From assembly GCF_003611465.1 (NCBI RefSeq), contig NZ_RAXV01000022.1, positions 1 to 64,000 on the forward strand: a stretch of DNA of 64,000 nucleotides, given 5' to 3'. Below, in pieces: positions 48,847 through 57,988 of the stretch (within the stretch, counting starts at the first letter, position 1; the number at the start of each line of letters is the position of its first letter). Made by a program: the position numbers and the translations under genes. Under the pieces are notes generated by a model. That model was given only the letters and a program-made list of their open reading frames with translations. It ran no database searches and was not told where the DNA came from. Origin of the DNA: Acinetobacter tianfuensis (lineage in GTDB: Bacteria; Pseudomonadota; Gammaproteobacteria; Pseudomonadales; Moraxellaceae).

Positions 48847-50679
48847 TTAAAAATTCATTTTAAAGGCCAGAGATGCAAAATCACGGTCATCTAAGACACT
48901 GAATTCATTCGAACCAAAGAAATTGGTATAAGACAATTCAGCAGTGTATTTCTGTTGATAAGTTGCAGAAACACCTGCACTGATTGCCATTTGATCTTCT
49001 TGAAAGTTTGGCCCATAGCCTTTGACATCATGTCTAAACAGCAAGCTTGGGCTCACCGTTGTTTGCGGCAGCGCATCGTTATAACTCAGCGCAGCTCTTA
49101 AACGGTAACCTGCTGACCATTCCTCAAAGAAACCTTTATCATTACAATATTTTTCATTCAAATTACGAACTTCTTCATCTGAAAGATCTCCAGTTTTAGG
49201 CGCAATACAATAGGTATTAACATCATTTGGATCATAAGCCCCAGTCGTGAGTCCGCTGCGCCCAAAGGCGCCGCTGCGTCCAAAATGATATTTATCGGTA
49301 TCACCAATATGGTTCACGCCTAATTCACCGACCAAGGACAATGCGCTTGCACCCAATACATTTGGCATATTCGTCGCAGCCCCTAAGGTAAATTGAGTCA
49401 CTGGCACACGTGCATAACCATTAATCCGCTGACCTAATTCAAGCGTCTCGCCGGGTGCAGTTAAAGGTGTGTCATTAAATAAAGCCTGAGCATAGACTGT
49501 ATCTGTACTGTTGAAATGCAAAGGCATATTTGGCTTATAATTTAACTCACTGAAATAAGCCGTTTTGCCGACTTTGCCAGTCAGACTCAGCCCATACATT
49601 TTGATGTCTTCTGGATATACAGAAAGAATGCGCGCAGTATGATAATTTTGAGCGCCCGGCGCAGTGACAGCAATGCCGTCAAAATGCATCATGCGGCTAT
49701 GATAATTGGAAAAATATGCGCCAAGTTCAGCATTATTCAGCTGCAGGATAATTTGCTTGATGGCTACGCCATACTGACCGCTATCTTTGGCATATTCACT
49801 TGGCAGCCGCGATACTGTGAAGTCTAATGGTCCATTTATCGCCTCATCCGTTGTAAAACCTGGCCCGCCAATCAATAAAGGCCCACAGTTTTCAGCAAAG
49901 ACATCGGACACTTCAAAGAACGTGCCGCAGCCATCCAAAACAGAAGGTCGGAATTTAAATTGATAAAAGCCCTCGACTTTCAGTTTGTCATTTAAAGCAG
50001 ATGAAAAAGAAAACATTTCTACAGGTATGATACGCTCTTTTGCGTCACCGCCGGGCCGATTCATTGCTGCATAATCTACGGCATTGACAGAGTTGATCCC
50101 GTTTTGGAAAAATTGAGATTTCCCCCAGTTCAACGCATGTTTACCTAATTTAAGTTCTAAATTTTTATTATGGTCAAAGCTAAAATTTTTCCAGATATAG
50201 GCATCCCACAAATCAATCCCTTTGAATTTTGCCAAACGCGGCCAAGTTGAATCATCAAATGAGATAAAATCGCCGCGTCCAGTTTCATAAGCATGGTCAT
50301 ACCAATATTTGGCGCTCAGCACAGCGCCTTGCTGCTGGCCATTCAAACGAAATTCTGTTAATCCTTTGACAATTTGTGAAATTGCATCGCCTTTTTCAAA
50401 ATTGGCGCGTCCATTATCACCATTAATATCAATGCTCGTTCCTTCTTTCCCGATACTTAATGCATCTGGCCGATAGAGCAAAGCAGTGTCTGGATCTTGA
50501 GTACTCCAGCTCTGTCCAAAACTGAGGTTCGTTTTGGTTTCAAACTTCCATTGTTCATTCAAATCATAACTTTTCGCGGTGGCTGCCGACACAGCGGCAA
50601 CAGTACACACCAGCATGCCTGCCTGCTGTAAACATACTGCTAATTTTTTTTGATTTAAAATATTTTTATAACTGTTCAT
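48847..50679 (-). CDS. DUF1302 family outer-membrane protein
   Basis: 610 residues. A signal peptide runs to about residue 35 (VAAVSAATA). A long beta-rich mature protein follows, with GKHALNWGKSQFFQNGINSV, the conserved DUF1302 core, and a barrel-like ending DRDFASLAFKMNF. DUF1302 proteins often pair with DUF1329 lipoproteins and sit in clusters for steroid, phenylpropanoid or polyester catabolism, where they are thought to move hydrophobic compounds across the outer membrane. No DUF1329 gene is present here. It lies 143 nt after the alpha/beta hydrolase gene in the same direction. Confidence 0.83.
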   Translation of the reverse strand: MNSYKNILNQKKLAVCLQQAGMLVCTVAAVSAATAKSYDLNEQWKFETKTNLSFGQSWSTQDPDTALLYRPDALSIGKEGTSIDINGDNGRANFEKGDAISQIVKGLTEFRLNGQQQGAVLSAKYWYDHAYETGRGDFISFDDSTWPRLAKFKGIDLWDAYIWKNFSFDHNKNLELKLGKHALNWGKSQFFQNGINSVNAVDYAAMNRPGGDAKERIIPVEMFSFSSALNDKLKVEGFYQFKFRPSVLDGCGTFFEVSDVFAENCGPLLIGGPGFTTDEAINGPLDFTVSRLPSEYAKDSGQYGVAIKQIILQLNNAELGAYFSNYHSRMMHFDGIAVTAPGAQNYHTARILSVYPEDIKMYGLSLTGKVGKTAYFSELNYKPNMPLHFNSTDTVYAQALFNDTPLTAPGETLELGQRINGYARVPVTQFTLGAATNMPNVLGASALSLVGELGVNHIGDTDKYHFGRSGAFGRSGLTTGAYDPNDVNTYCIAPKTGDLSDEEVRNLNEKYCNDKGFFEEWSAGYRLRAALSYNDALPQTTVSPSLLFRHDVKGYGPNFQEDQMAISAGVSATYQQKYTAELSYTNFFGSNEFSVLDDRDFASLAFKMNF

Positions 50680-50822
50680 ATCATTTCCTTATCGATATGC
50701 TGAAATTTACTTTGTATTGTTCTCGGCGGCGTCATGGCTGACGTGGCCTTGTTTTAAATTTATTTTTAAAAATTTGAATGCAAAGATGGATGGAAAATAC
50801 TTTGCCGTTACCAAAGCCGCAT

Positions 50823-51419
50823 TTAGGCCGTTTTAATTTCTGCAGTGCCGCATTTTTGATCCAGCTTTAAAATGAGTTCTTCTGCCAATGGCCACTCACC
50901 AAAGCCCGATGCAGGATTTAAATGTCCAACATCACCTGCATTAACAAGATCACTGCCCCATAAAGCAGCTAAATAAGCCGCAGATTCAAAACTGGCAAGG
51001 TGATCATTGGTACTGGCAACAATGATGCTTGGAAAAGGCAGCTTTTCTTGCGGTAAAGGGTCCCAGCCTTCTTCGCGCAGCAGCTCTGGGCTTGGGTAGT
51101 TTTCAGGCCACTTTTGTGACAAATCAGGCGGAGCAGCCAATAATGCGCCTTGAATATTAGCCTGATGTTTGACAGCCCAATGCGCCGTCATGAGCACACC
51201 TGCGCTATGCGCAGCTAAAATAACAGGCCCTTTAATTTTCTTTAATTCAGCCTGTATGCGCGCCACACGATGAGCGCAGTTCAGCTTATTGCTCTCAGCG
51301 GGTTTAACTGTTCGGACTTTTTTCAATTTAGCGGCTAAATGTGTCTGCCAGTGTTCCTCAACATGATCACGCAGACCTGGAATAATCAAAATCGTTGCAT
51401 GTGTAAATAACTTTTCCAT
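50823..51419 (-). CDS. RBBP9/YdeN-type alpha/beta serine hydrolase
   Basis: 198 residues. The nucleophile elbow AHSAG has Ser72, the acid is probably in VASTNDHLAS, and the His is in NAGDVGHLNPASGFGEWP, the last typical of the RBBP9/YdeN family. The frame extends to a TTG at 51464, but the ATG at 51419 gives the usual length. No signal peptide, so cytoplasmic. A tandem AraC-type site lies 88-124 nt upstream. It may cleave an ester in the pathway served by the neighbouring transport genes; unproven. Confidence 0.82.
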   Translation of the reverse strand: MEKLFTHATILIIPGLRDHVEEHWQTHLAAKLKKVRTVKPAESNKLNCAHRVARIQAELKKIKGPVILAAHSAGVLMTAHWAVKHQANIQGALLAAPPDLSQKWPENYPSPELLREEGWDPLPQEKLPFPSIIVASTNDHLASFESAAYLAALWGSDLVNAGDVGHLNPASGFGEWPLAEELILKLDQKCGTAEIKTA

Positions 51420-51506
51420 TTGTACACCCAATGAAGCTTTTATGCTTTGCCGATCCTTAGGCAAGGCTTATGGTTATTCAACATAAATTGATGACACACC
51501 TAACGA

Positions 51507-51543
51507 TATACATAGCATGACAAATGCTTATCTTTTCATGACA
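51507..51543 (-). promoter_or_regulatory. Tandem AraC-type half-sites between hydrolase and OmpW genes
   Basis: TATACATAGCATGACA (51507-51522) and TTATCTTTTCATGACA (51528-51543) are direct repeats exactly 21 bp apart, related to the sites at 48720 and 61023. The site lies in the 347-bp divergent gap (51420-51766), nearer the hydrolase. The remainder of the gap is AT-rich with no gene. Confidence 0.55.
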
Positions 51544-51766
51544 ATTCTAGTAATTAATTGATTTTAAACAAATAAGACAACTGTTGATAAATAATTGTTT
51601 TAAAAAATAAAACTTATTTTTTTGGTGATAAATCTACAAATAACTCACTCTTTTTTCATTTTTTTGCTAATTGCTTAAAACACATACTGCTCTAATAATA
51701 CCCTTGAGTTTCAGAAAGGATCCGCTGAAACCATAAAAATAATGATGAATTTTTAAGGAACAAATA

Positions 51767-52867
51767 ATGAGTCAACTTGTTAAAATAGCCGGATCTCTTG
51801 CATGCTTATTCGCTGCAAATTTAGCTTATGCGGATTCTGTCAATCACAAACGCTGGGCAGTTAGTGCAGGCTGGATGCACGTGATGCCGCAAGGCAAAGC
51901 CAACTCTACCCATGTCACAACTGCTGTTGAAGAAGGCGGCAGTTATGGCGTCGGATCTCTTTGGGGAGCTGACATGGCTAAATATGCCTTAAATGGCGAT
52001 AGCCTAACGGGTATGGGAAAATTGATGTTTGATGCCTTTGTCAGAAACAGCCAAAAAGATCCTGAATACAAAGTTCCAGACGGTTTCGTAAAAGGTTCAA
52101 GAGCTGATATCACGGGTATTTCTGATTATACCGCAGGCGGAGGGATGGAGGTTGATGATGCCGATACCCTAGGTGTGACGCTCAGCTATTTTGTTAATGA
52201 CAAAGTTTCTATTGAAGTTGTTGGCGGTATTCCACCTAAAGTTGATGTCAAAGGAGTTGGAGAGATCCGTGCTGCTGCACTCTCAACTTCAAATTCATCT
52301 CACCTGCCGCAACATACCCCACCCACGTATTTTGACGGTTTAGAATTACTCAAAGACACTTTAATTACCGATTTAGGCGCACATGGCACAGTTGCCGAAG
52401 TAACTGCATGGACTCCTACAATGACTGCAAAATACCACTTTGGCTCTTCCGATAAAAATAAGTTTCGTCCATTTGTCGGTGCCGGTGTTGTATATGGCCA
52501 TTTCAATAAGCTGAAACTTAATGGTGGTGTTGAAGCAGACTTAATCGAAGCAGGTTACATGATTGACAACATTTTAAATGACCGTGCAGGAGAAGCATTA
52601 CATGGAGGCAAAGGCAGTTCTACAGCTACACCGCATGTCAAAGTAAAAACCAGCGATGCCTTTGCACCTGTGCTCACTGCAGGCTTTACTTATGATCTAA
52701 CGGACAGCTGGTTTACCACAGGCTCACTCAGCTATATGCCAAATTTTAACAACACTGCAACAGTCACCGTAACAGATACTTCTACAGGTCGAGAACTCAT
52801 TCGTTCTACTACGAAAATTGATCTAGACCCATTAGTGACTTATGTAGGGGTTGGTTATCGCTTCTAA
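51767..52867 (+). CDS. OmpW/AlkL-like outer-membrane protein, enlarged
   Basis: 366 residues against about 200 for ordinary OmpW. The signal peptide ends NLAYA (residue 22). OmpW-like parts are RWAVSAGWMHVMPQGKAN, TLGVTLSYFVNDKVSIEVVGGIPPKVDVKG, AKYHFG, FRPFVGAGVVYGHF, and the terminal strand VTYVGVGYRF with a C-terminal Phe for BAM recognition. Two long insertions (about residues 48-125 and 245-300) would be extracellular loops or a lateral gate. OmpW and AlkL pass hydrophobic molecules sideways into the outer membrane. Its place in the catabolic region suggests uptake of the pathway substrate. Confidence 0.82.
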   Translation: MSQLVKIAGSLACLFAANLAYADSVNHKRWAVSAGWMHVMPQGKANSTHVTTAVEEGGSYGVGSLWGADMAKYALNGDSLTGMGKLMFDAFVRNSQKDPEYKVPDGFVKGSRADITGISDYTAGGGMEVDDADTLGVTLSYFVNDKVSIEVVGGIPPKVDVKGVGEIRAAALSTSNSSHLPQHTPPTYFDGLELLKDTLITDLGAHGTVAEVTAWTPTMTAKYHFGSSDKNKFRPFVGAGVVYGHFNKLKLNGGVEADLIEAGYMIDNILNDRAGEALHGGKGSSTATPHVKVKTSDAFAPVLTAGFTYDLTDSWFTTGSLSYMPNFNNTATVTVTDTSTGRELIRSTTKIDLDPLVTYVGVGYRF

Positions 52868-52987
52868 TTTGTTAGACAATATTTCTTGCAGAGTTGCTAA
52901 AGACAAGACTGCAAGAAGTAACTGTCAACAAGATAAATAATTTAAAATGTTATTTCCTTGACACCTAAGGCATTCAAGGTTTTCAAG

Positions 52988-53013
52988 CCAGTTTTTATAA
53001 TAATAAAAACTGG
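52988..53013 (+). terminator. Hairpin after OmpW gene
   Basis: CCAGTTTTTAT and ATAAAAACTGG with a 4-nt loop, followed by a T-rich stretch. Probable terminator, although its stem is AT-rich. Confidence 0.55.
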
Positions 53014-53161
53014 TTCTTTATCTTTGTTTTAGATGAAAGCTGAACAAAGTAAAAGAAAAGTGGTATAAATTACCTACAAAATAATTATATTTTTAGTATT
53101 AAATATCGGTTATGGATAAAACGTCAATCAGGATGGATTGATGAAAAACAGGGAGACAACG

Positions 53162-54172
53162 ATGGTCCCACTAGCTCATACTGCTGTCCTCAAAAATTAT
53201 ATGGATATCAGCCAGCAATTAAATCTTAATCCTTATCATTTGCTGTCTGATGCGGGCATATACCCTGCCCAATTGCAGGACTGTAAGCAAAGGATCTCTG
53301 TTGATAAAGCAATATACCTATTGGAACTGTCGGCTTTAAATAGCCATTGCGATACTTTTGGCTTACTCATGGCCGAACAGCGCCAGCTCGCAGATTTTGG
53401 CGAACTGAGTTTATTGCTGAGTTATCAGCATACACTGCGTGAGGCTTTGCAAACGATTGTTCGATACCGCAATGTCATTAACAGCGCATTAGAAATGCAC
53501 ATCGAAGAAATTGACGGCACGGTGATTATTCGGGTAGAAGTCATTGCAGGTTCAACGCATTACAGCCGTCAGGCAATTGAACTTGCTGTCGGCATTACAC
53601 ACCGCTTTTGCGCTGCATTGCTGTCACAAAAATGGCGCCCTTTAGCTGTTCACTTTACCCATGAAGCACCGCTTGATCTGAGTGTGCATCAGCGAATTTT
53701 CGGCTGTGCTTTCGAGTTTGGCAGCGAGTTCAATGGCATTGTATGCACTACTGCTGAACTGGATAAAGCAAATCCGCATGCAGATAAAGCAATGGCGAAC
53801 CATGCGCAGCGTTATTTAGCAATTGATATCCTGCAAAATGAAAATGAATCATCCATCATTTTTGATATCCGTAAAAGCATTTATCTGTTGCTGCCTATGG
53901 GCCGTGCAACAATCGATCAAGTGGCCATAACCCATGGCGTGAATGTCAGAACTTTGCAGCGCCGTCTAGAAGCCGCCCAAACAAGTTTCAGTATATTAAT
54001 TAATGATGTACGTAAAACCTTAGTGATTAGATATTTAAAAAATGCCAATTACTCACTAGGGCAAGTCTCTGACATTTTAGGCTACTCCATGCCAAGTTCA
54101 TTTACCCGCTGGTTTATCAGCCAATTTGGCATTTCTCCAACCGCATGGCGCCATAATCATAGCAATGCTTAA
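53162..54172 (+). CDS. AraC/XylS-family regulator (OruR/ArgR-like)
   Basis: 336 residues. The N-terminal arabinose-binding-type domain (about 1-230) contains FGELSLLLSYQHTLREALQTIVRYR, typical of the OruR/AraC_bind subgroup. The C-terminal double HTH has ATIDQVAITHGVNVRTLQRRLE (first) and YSLGQVSDILGYSMPSSFTRWF (second). The ATG at 53162 has GGGAGA just before it and beats the upstream ATGs. It is the best candidate to bind the 21-bp-phased tandem repeats at 48720, 51507 and 61023. Effector unknown. Confidence 0.87.
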   Translation: MVPLAHTAVLKNYMDISQQLNLNPYHLLSDAGIYPAQLQDCKQRISVDKAIYLLELSALNSHCDTFGLLMAEQRQLADFGELSLLLSYQHTLREALQTIVRYRNVINSALEMHIEEIDGTVIIRVEVIAGSTHYSRQAIELAVGITHRFCAALLSQKWRPLAVHFTHEAPLDLSVHQRIFGCAFEFGSEFNGIVCTTAELDKANPHADKAMANHAQRYLAIDILQNENESSIIFDIRKSIYLLLPMGRATIDQVAITHGVNVRTLQRRLEAAQTSFSILINDVRKTLVIRYLKNANYSLGQVSDILGYSMPSSFTRWFISQFGISPTAWRHNHSNA

Positions 54173-54207
54173 GCCCTCCTGCTCTGTCTAGCCTTCCTAA
54201 TTCAAAA

Positions 54208-54234
54208 CAAAAAGCCTTCAAAAAGGCTTTTTTT
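54208..54234 (+). terminator. Terminator of AraC-family gene
   Basis: AAAAAGCCTT and AAGGCTTTTT with a 4-nt loop and a T run, 36 nt after the stop. Confidence 0.82.
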
Positions 54235-54393
54235 TGAAATATAGATTTAAGTAAGCTGAGTTCTAAATAAGACTTTTTCTAAATATTGGATATGCGGAAA
54301 CGTCCTGTGCAATATGTGCAATTACTTTGATAAGTTTTAGTATTTGACGAGTGCTGCAAATGAGAAACAACGCTTCGTAAGAGCAGCTCCAAT

Positions 54394-54451
54394 AGAAGGT
54401 TCATCCTAAGTTATGAACAACACTGATATAACGCCATCACAATGAACCTTC
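54394..54451. repeat. 11-bp inverted repeats in gene-free gap
   Basis: AGAAGGTTCAT (54394-54404) and ATGAACCTTCT (54441-54451) are exact inverted copies, with another ATGAAC between them. They are the only structure in the 282-bp gap 54235-54516, which holds no gene. Possible operator or mobile-element relic. Confidence 0.4.
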
Positions 54452-54516
54452 TTTTATTGAATGAATGACTATAACTTATCAACATCACATTAAGTCGTTA
54501 TCATGCACCGCTGCAG

Positions 54517-55548
54517 TTAAAATAAGAAATGCATTACAGTCAAAACCAGCAGCACTAAGAAAATACTTTCACATACCATCAAAATAATCGGCTTTATGCC
54601 TACCGTCGCCAACTCACGCAGCTGTGTTTTCATCCCCAGCGCACTGATTGAAATGACCAAACACCAGCGTGACAATTCATTCATGCCGCCTTGCACCATA
54701 ACCGGCACCCAACCAGTGCTGTTAATACATGCAAGCAATAAAAACCCAACTGCAAACCAAGGTAAAAGCGGCGGGCGTTTACCTGTACTTTCTACACCTT
54801 GCATCCGCGTGATCATGGCGGCGCATATAATCACAGGCAACAGCATTGCAACACGCATCAGCTTCACGACTGTTGCGGTATCTCCTGTTTCCGTTGACAT
54901 GCTATATCCAGCACCGACAACTTGAGCGACATCATGAATGGTTGCTCCAAGAAAAATACCCGCCTCTTGCGGAGAAAGCTCCAGCCAGTTTGCAATCATC
55001 GGATAAACAATCATCGCCAGCGTTGATAAAGCAGAGACGCCAATCACTGTAAACAGCGTGGCTTTTTCTTTCTGCGGATGCTTAGGCAAGGCAGCAGATA
55101 AAGCCAAGGCAGCCGAAGCGCCGCAAATTGCGGTTGCACCGCCAGTTAGCATTCCAAATAAGCGCTGAAAACCCATCATCTTAGCAGCGACCACAGAGAC
55201 GGATATCGTCACTGCAATCAGCGTAATCACTAAAACGATCGGCTGCCAGCCTAAAGCCGTGATTTGATCTAAAGTAATGCGCATGCCCAGCAAAGCAATA
55301 CCAATACGCATGACTGTTCGGGCTGTAAATTCGATTCCCGCTTTACAGCTCCCTTCTGTGGCTAAAAAACTTAAGCCCATCCCAAGCAGCAACGCAAACA
55401 GCATTACAGGCGCAGTATAATGCTCAGAAAGAAACGTTGCTGCAGCTGCAACTACAAAGCTAACCGCAAATCCAGGCGCAAGCTCTCGAATACGTTGACC
55501 CAGCGCTATTGATGAATTAACTTCAGCCTGTTCTGTTTGATTCATCAT
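54517..55548 (-). CDS. YeiH/UPF0324 family membrane protein (putative sulfate/sulfite exporter)
   Basis: 343 residues with about ten membrane helices. It contains GAGYSMSTETGDTATVVKLMRVAMLLP and GATAICGASAALALSAALPKH, the conserved UPF0324 blocks. Members found beside taurine or sulfonate genes are proposed to export sulfite or sulfate, but the family is weakly characterised. Two adjacent ATGs overlap the TGA of the Rieske ferredoxin gene (ATGATGA-like overlap), after AAGAGG, so translation is coupled. The longer frame to 55602 lies inside the neighbour and is rejected. Last gene of the seven-gene operon. Confidence 0.82.
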   Translation of the reverse strand: MMNQTEQAEVNSSIALGQRIRELAPGFAVSFVVAAAATFLSEHYTAPVMLFALLLGMGLSFLATEGSCKAGIEFTARTVMRIGIALLGMRITLDQITALGWQPIVLVITLIAVTISVSVVAAKMMGFQRLFGMLTGGATAICGASAALALSAALPKHPQKEKATLFTVIGVSALSTLAMIVYPMIANWLELSPQEAGIFLGATIHDVAQVVGAGYSMSTETGDTATVVKLMRVAMLLPVIICAAMITRMQGVESTGKRPPLLPWFAVGFLLLACINSTGWVPVMVQGGMNELSRWCLVISISALGMKTQLRELATVGIKPIILMVCESIFLVLLVLTVMHFLF

Positions 55549-55865
55549 TGCACCTCTTGCTTCAGCACAATATAAATACGACCATTGATCTCTTCTAAAC
55601 AATAAGCATTGAGTTTCAGCAGTTCTGAATTCACCATAAAACCATCGGCTAAATTAAAACGCAGGCCGTGAGCTGGACATTTGATCGTGCAGCCATCTAA
55701 TTTCCCGCCATATAAAGATGCGCCTTGATGCGGGCAGCTATCCTCTATGGCATAGAGTTGATTGTCAATATTAAAAAGGATAATTGACTGTTCACCAGCC
55801 TTCAGAAAAACTCGCTGGCCTAAGCTTGGAATTTTTTCTGAAGGCACTTCAAAACGGTTATTCAT
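55545..55865 (-). CDS. Rieske-type [2Fe-2S] ferredoxin
   Basis: 106-residue free-standing Rieske protein. The cluster ligands are Cys44-x-His46 (SCPHQGASL) and Cys63-xx-His66 (KCPAHGL). It resembles the small ferredoxins of multi-component oxygenases and NirD-like proteins, and would carry electrons in the cytoplasm. No cognate Rieske oxygenase lies in this operon, so its redox partner is unclear; the VanA-like oxygenase at 29.3 kb has its own reductase. It overlaps both neighbours by 1-4 nt. Confidence 0.88.
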   Translation of the reverse strand: MNNRFEVPSEKIPSLGQRVFLKAGEQSIILFNIDNQLYAIEDSCPHQGASLYGGKLDGCTIKCPAHGLRFNLADGFMVNSELLKLNAYCLEEINGRIYIVLKQEVQ

Positions 55866-56515
55866 ACTTTAGCCTCCTGCACCTCAAGTGATTCAAGCAT
55901 GGCTTGATACAGCATCGCTGCAGGCTGTGCACCGGCAAGGGCAAATGTTCGATCAAAAACAAAATACGGAACACCTTTCCCGCCTGTATTTGCAGAAACA
56001 AAAGAAACATTAGGCGCATTTAAAATGGCTTTAATCTGCGCCTCGTTATAACCGCAATACGTTGCAATTCTTTCTAATGTCGCAGTGTCCGAAATATTTT
56101 CAGAATGATGAAAATAGGCCGAAAATATTCCTTCAAGCAGCAAGTCATGCTGCGCGGCATCTGCCAACTCCGCAGCATGACTCAATAAGCTGTGTGCTTT
56201 AGCCGTATTCGGCATACGCGGTATGCGTTCAAAATCAATTTCCACACCGACAGCTTTTGCTGCTTGCCGAACTTGTTCTTGACGCAGCCGCACAGCCATC
56301 GACGTTCCTAAACGCTGTAAATAAAAAGCTTTAAAAGGAATGCCCTCAATTGGCATGGATGGCAGTAACTGCACACCCCGCCATTTGATATTCACTTCTA
56401 CATTGGGATGAGTCTGTTTCAATTGTTGAATTGCAACTTGGAGTTGACGTTTTCCAATCAAACACCAAGGGCAAATAAAATCAAAATAAACTTCAATATC
56501 AATCATTGATTTCAT
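55862..56515 (-). CDS. DsbA-family thiol oxidoreductase (FrnE-like)
   Basis: 217-residue thioredoxin-fold protein with the active site C15-P-W-C18 right after the first strand (VYFDFICPWCLIGK). The helical insert of the FrnE/2-hydroxychromene-carboxylate-isomerase group is present. GVPYFVFDRTFALAGAQPAAML holds the cis-proline. There is no signal peptide, so it acts in the cytoplasm. It might handle glutathione conjugates or isomerise a pathway intermediate. It overlaps its neighbours by 4 nt at both ends. Confidence 0.85.
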   Translation of the reverse strand: MKSMIDIEVYFDFICPWCLIGKRQLQVAIQQLKQTHPNVEVNIKWRGVQLLPSMPIEGIPFKAFYLQRLGTSMAVRLRQEQVRQAAKAVGVEIDFERIPRMPNTAKAHSLLSHAAELADAAQHDLLLEGIFSAYFHHSENISDTATLERIATYCGYNEAQIKAILNAPNVSFVSANTGGKGVPYFVFDRTFALAGAQPAAMLYQAMLESLEVQEAKV

Positions 56516-57858
56516 TCAGGTTTACCTGTTTTTGATAACTGCTGACGAATTGCGTTTTGCTCTAATGCTGCTTGCATATTAAAACGTGTCACATCTTTCA
56601 GATAATGCCGCTTTGCATAGAAAAATACTGCTGCAGATAAAATACTGATTACAGGCATCACCTGAAATGCGTTATGCAGGCCAATCACATCAGATAGCTT
56701 ACCAATCACTAAAGGCCCTAATGCTAAACCAAGGAAATTATTGGCTAAAGTTAAGGTCGCAAAAGCAGTACTGTGGACGGCATTGTGAGTTAAGTTGGCA
56801 ACCATTGCGCTCGAAGGTCCATTCGTTCCTAAAGCCATGAACATCCCTAAAGCAACCATCACCAATTGAGCAGTACCGGCAGGCAATGCAAAAGCAATGC
56901 TGAGCAATACACAGCCCAATAAACAATAAGCAATAGCCAGCGTCACTTTGCGGTCAGGACGGTCTTTGCCTAAACGGTCACATAATATGCCACATAAAAT
57001 TGTACCCACCGCGCTGCTTAATACGATCACCGCTGCCAGCACACCAGCCTTGTCGGTCGACATGCCATAATAACGGTTGAGATAACTTGGAAACCAAACA
57101 ATGACTGAGCCGCCAACAAAAAGCTGTAAACCGCTGGCAATATACGTCGCAATCACTGAACGGCTGGAATAGATCGTTCTCAGCTGATTTTTTTGCGTTT
57201 CTTTTTTCTGCTTGGCTAACTCTTCTTTTGGAATCGTGCCAATTTTCTTCTCTTTGACTAAAACAGGATAAATACTTGCCAATACCAGACCAAAAATAGC
57301 CATCCCGCCAAATGCCCAGCGCCAGCCAAAATGCTCAGCCAGCACACCGCCTAAAGCCATACCTAAAAATGAGCCAAAGACACCGCCTGCCATAAATGAG
57401 CTGGCCAAAGTTGCCCGCATATCACGCGGGAATACCGCCACGACCACAGCAATACCAACACTGCCATAAGCCGCTTCACCAACGCCCACTAAAAAGCGGG
57501 CAAACAGCATATGTTCATAGCTTTCTGCAACCGCACAGCCTAAAGTTGCCAAACTCCACAGCACGGCCATCAAGGTTAAGCTTTTTACCTTACCAAATTT
57601 GTCTGCCAATATAGATAAAGGCAAAGTCAGCAAGCCCACCATTAAGGCCACAATACCGCTCAGTAAGCCAAGCTGACTGTCGGTTAATGTCCATTCATTT
57701 TTAATTAGAGGAAAGACTGCGTTTAATACCTGACGAGACATATAGTCTGAAATCAGCAAACCAAAGGTCAATGCAAAAACAATCCACGCATAACGGCGCG
57801 GAATACCAATAGATGTATCTATACCAGTTGCTGGAGCAGAATATTCATGTGCACCCAT
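56512..57858 (-). CDS. MFS transporter
   Basis: 448 residues with twelve predicted helices. It has the helix 2-3 motif ILADKFGKVKSLTLMAVLW and the helix 4-5 stretch FLVGVGEAAYGSVGIAVV. The central cytoplasmic loop is lysine-rich (EELAKQKKETQKNQ). It resembles aromatic-acid or sugar-phosphate-like MFS carriers and probably brings the operon substrate across the inner membrane. It overlaps the DsbA-like gene by 4 nt. The 130 nt upstream to BKACE hold no gene. Confidence 0.83.
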   Translation of the reverse strand: MGAHEYSAPATGIDTSIGIPRRYAWIVFALTFGLLISDYMSRQVLNAVFPLIKNEWTLTDSQLGLLSGIVALMVGLLTLPLSILADKFGKVKSLTLMAVLWSLATLGCAVAESYEHMLFARFLVGVGEAAYGSVGIAVVVAVFPRDMRATLASSFMAGGVFGSFLGMALGGVLAEHFGWRWAFGGMAIFGLVLASIYPVLVKEKKIGTIPKEELAKQKKETQKNQLRTIYSSRSVIATYIASGLQLFVGGSVIVWFPSYLNRYYGMSTDKAGVLAAVIVLSSAVGTILCGILCDRLGKDRPDRKVTLAIAYCLLGCVLLSIAFALPAGTAQLVMVALGMFMALGTNGPSSAMVANLTHNAVHSTAFATLTLANNFLGLALGPLVIGKLSDVIGLHNAFQVMPVISILSAAVFFYAKRHYLKDVTRFNMQAALEQNAIRQQLSKTGKPE

Positions 57859-57988
57859 GAGGCAACCTCCTTGTATTTTTATTTTGTTTTATCTATTTAG
57901 GGACTGAAGAACCGCTTCAAGTCATTTTGCGCAGTTCTTCAGTTTTGACTCGAGTTCAAAAATCCATCTCGCTCAAGCCTTGTTTTAA

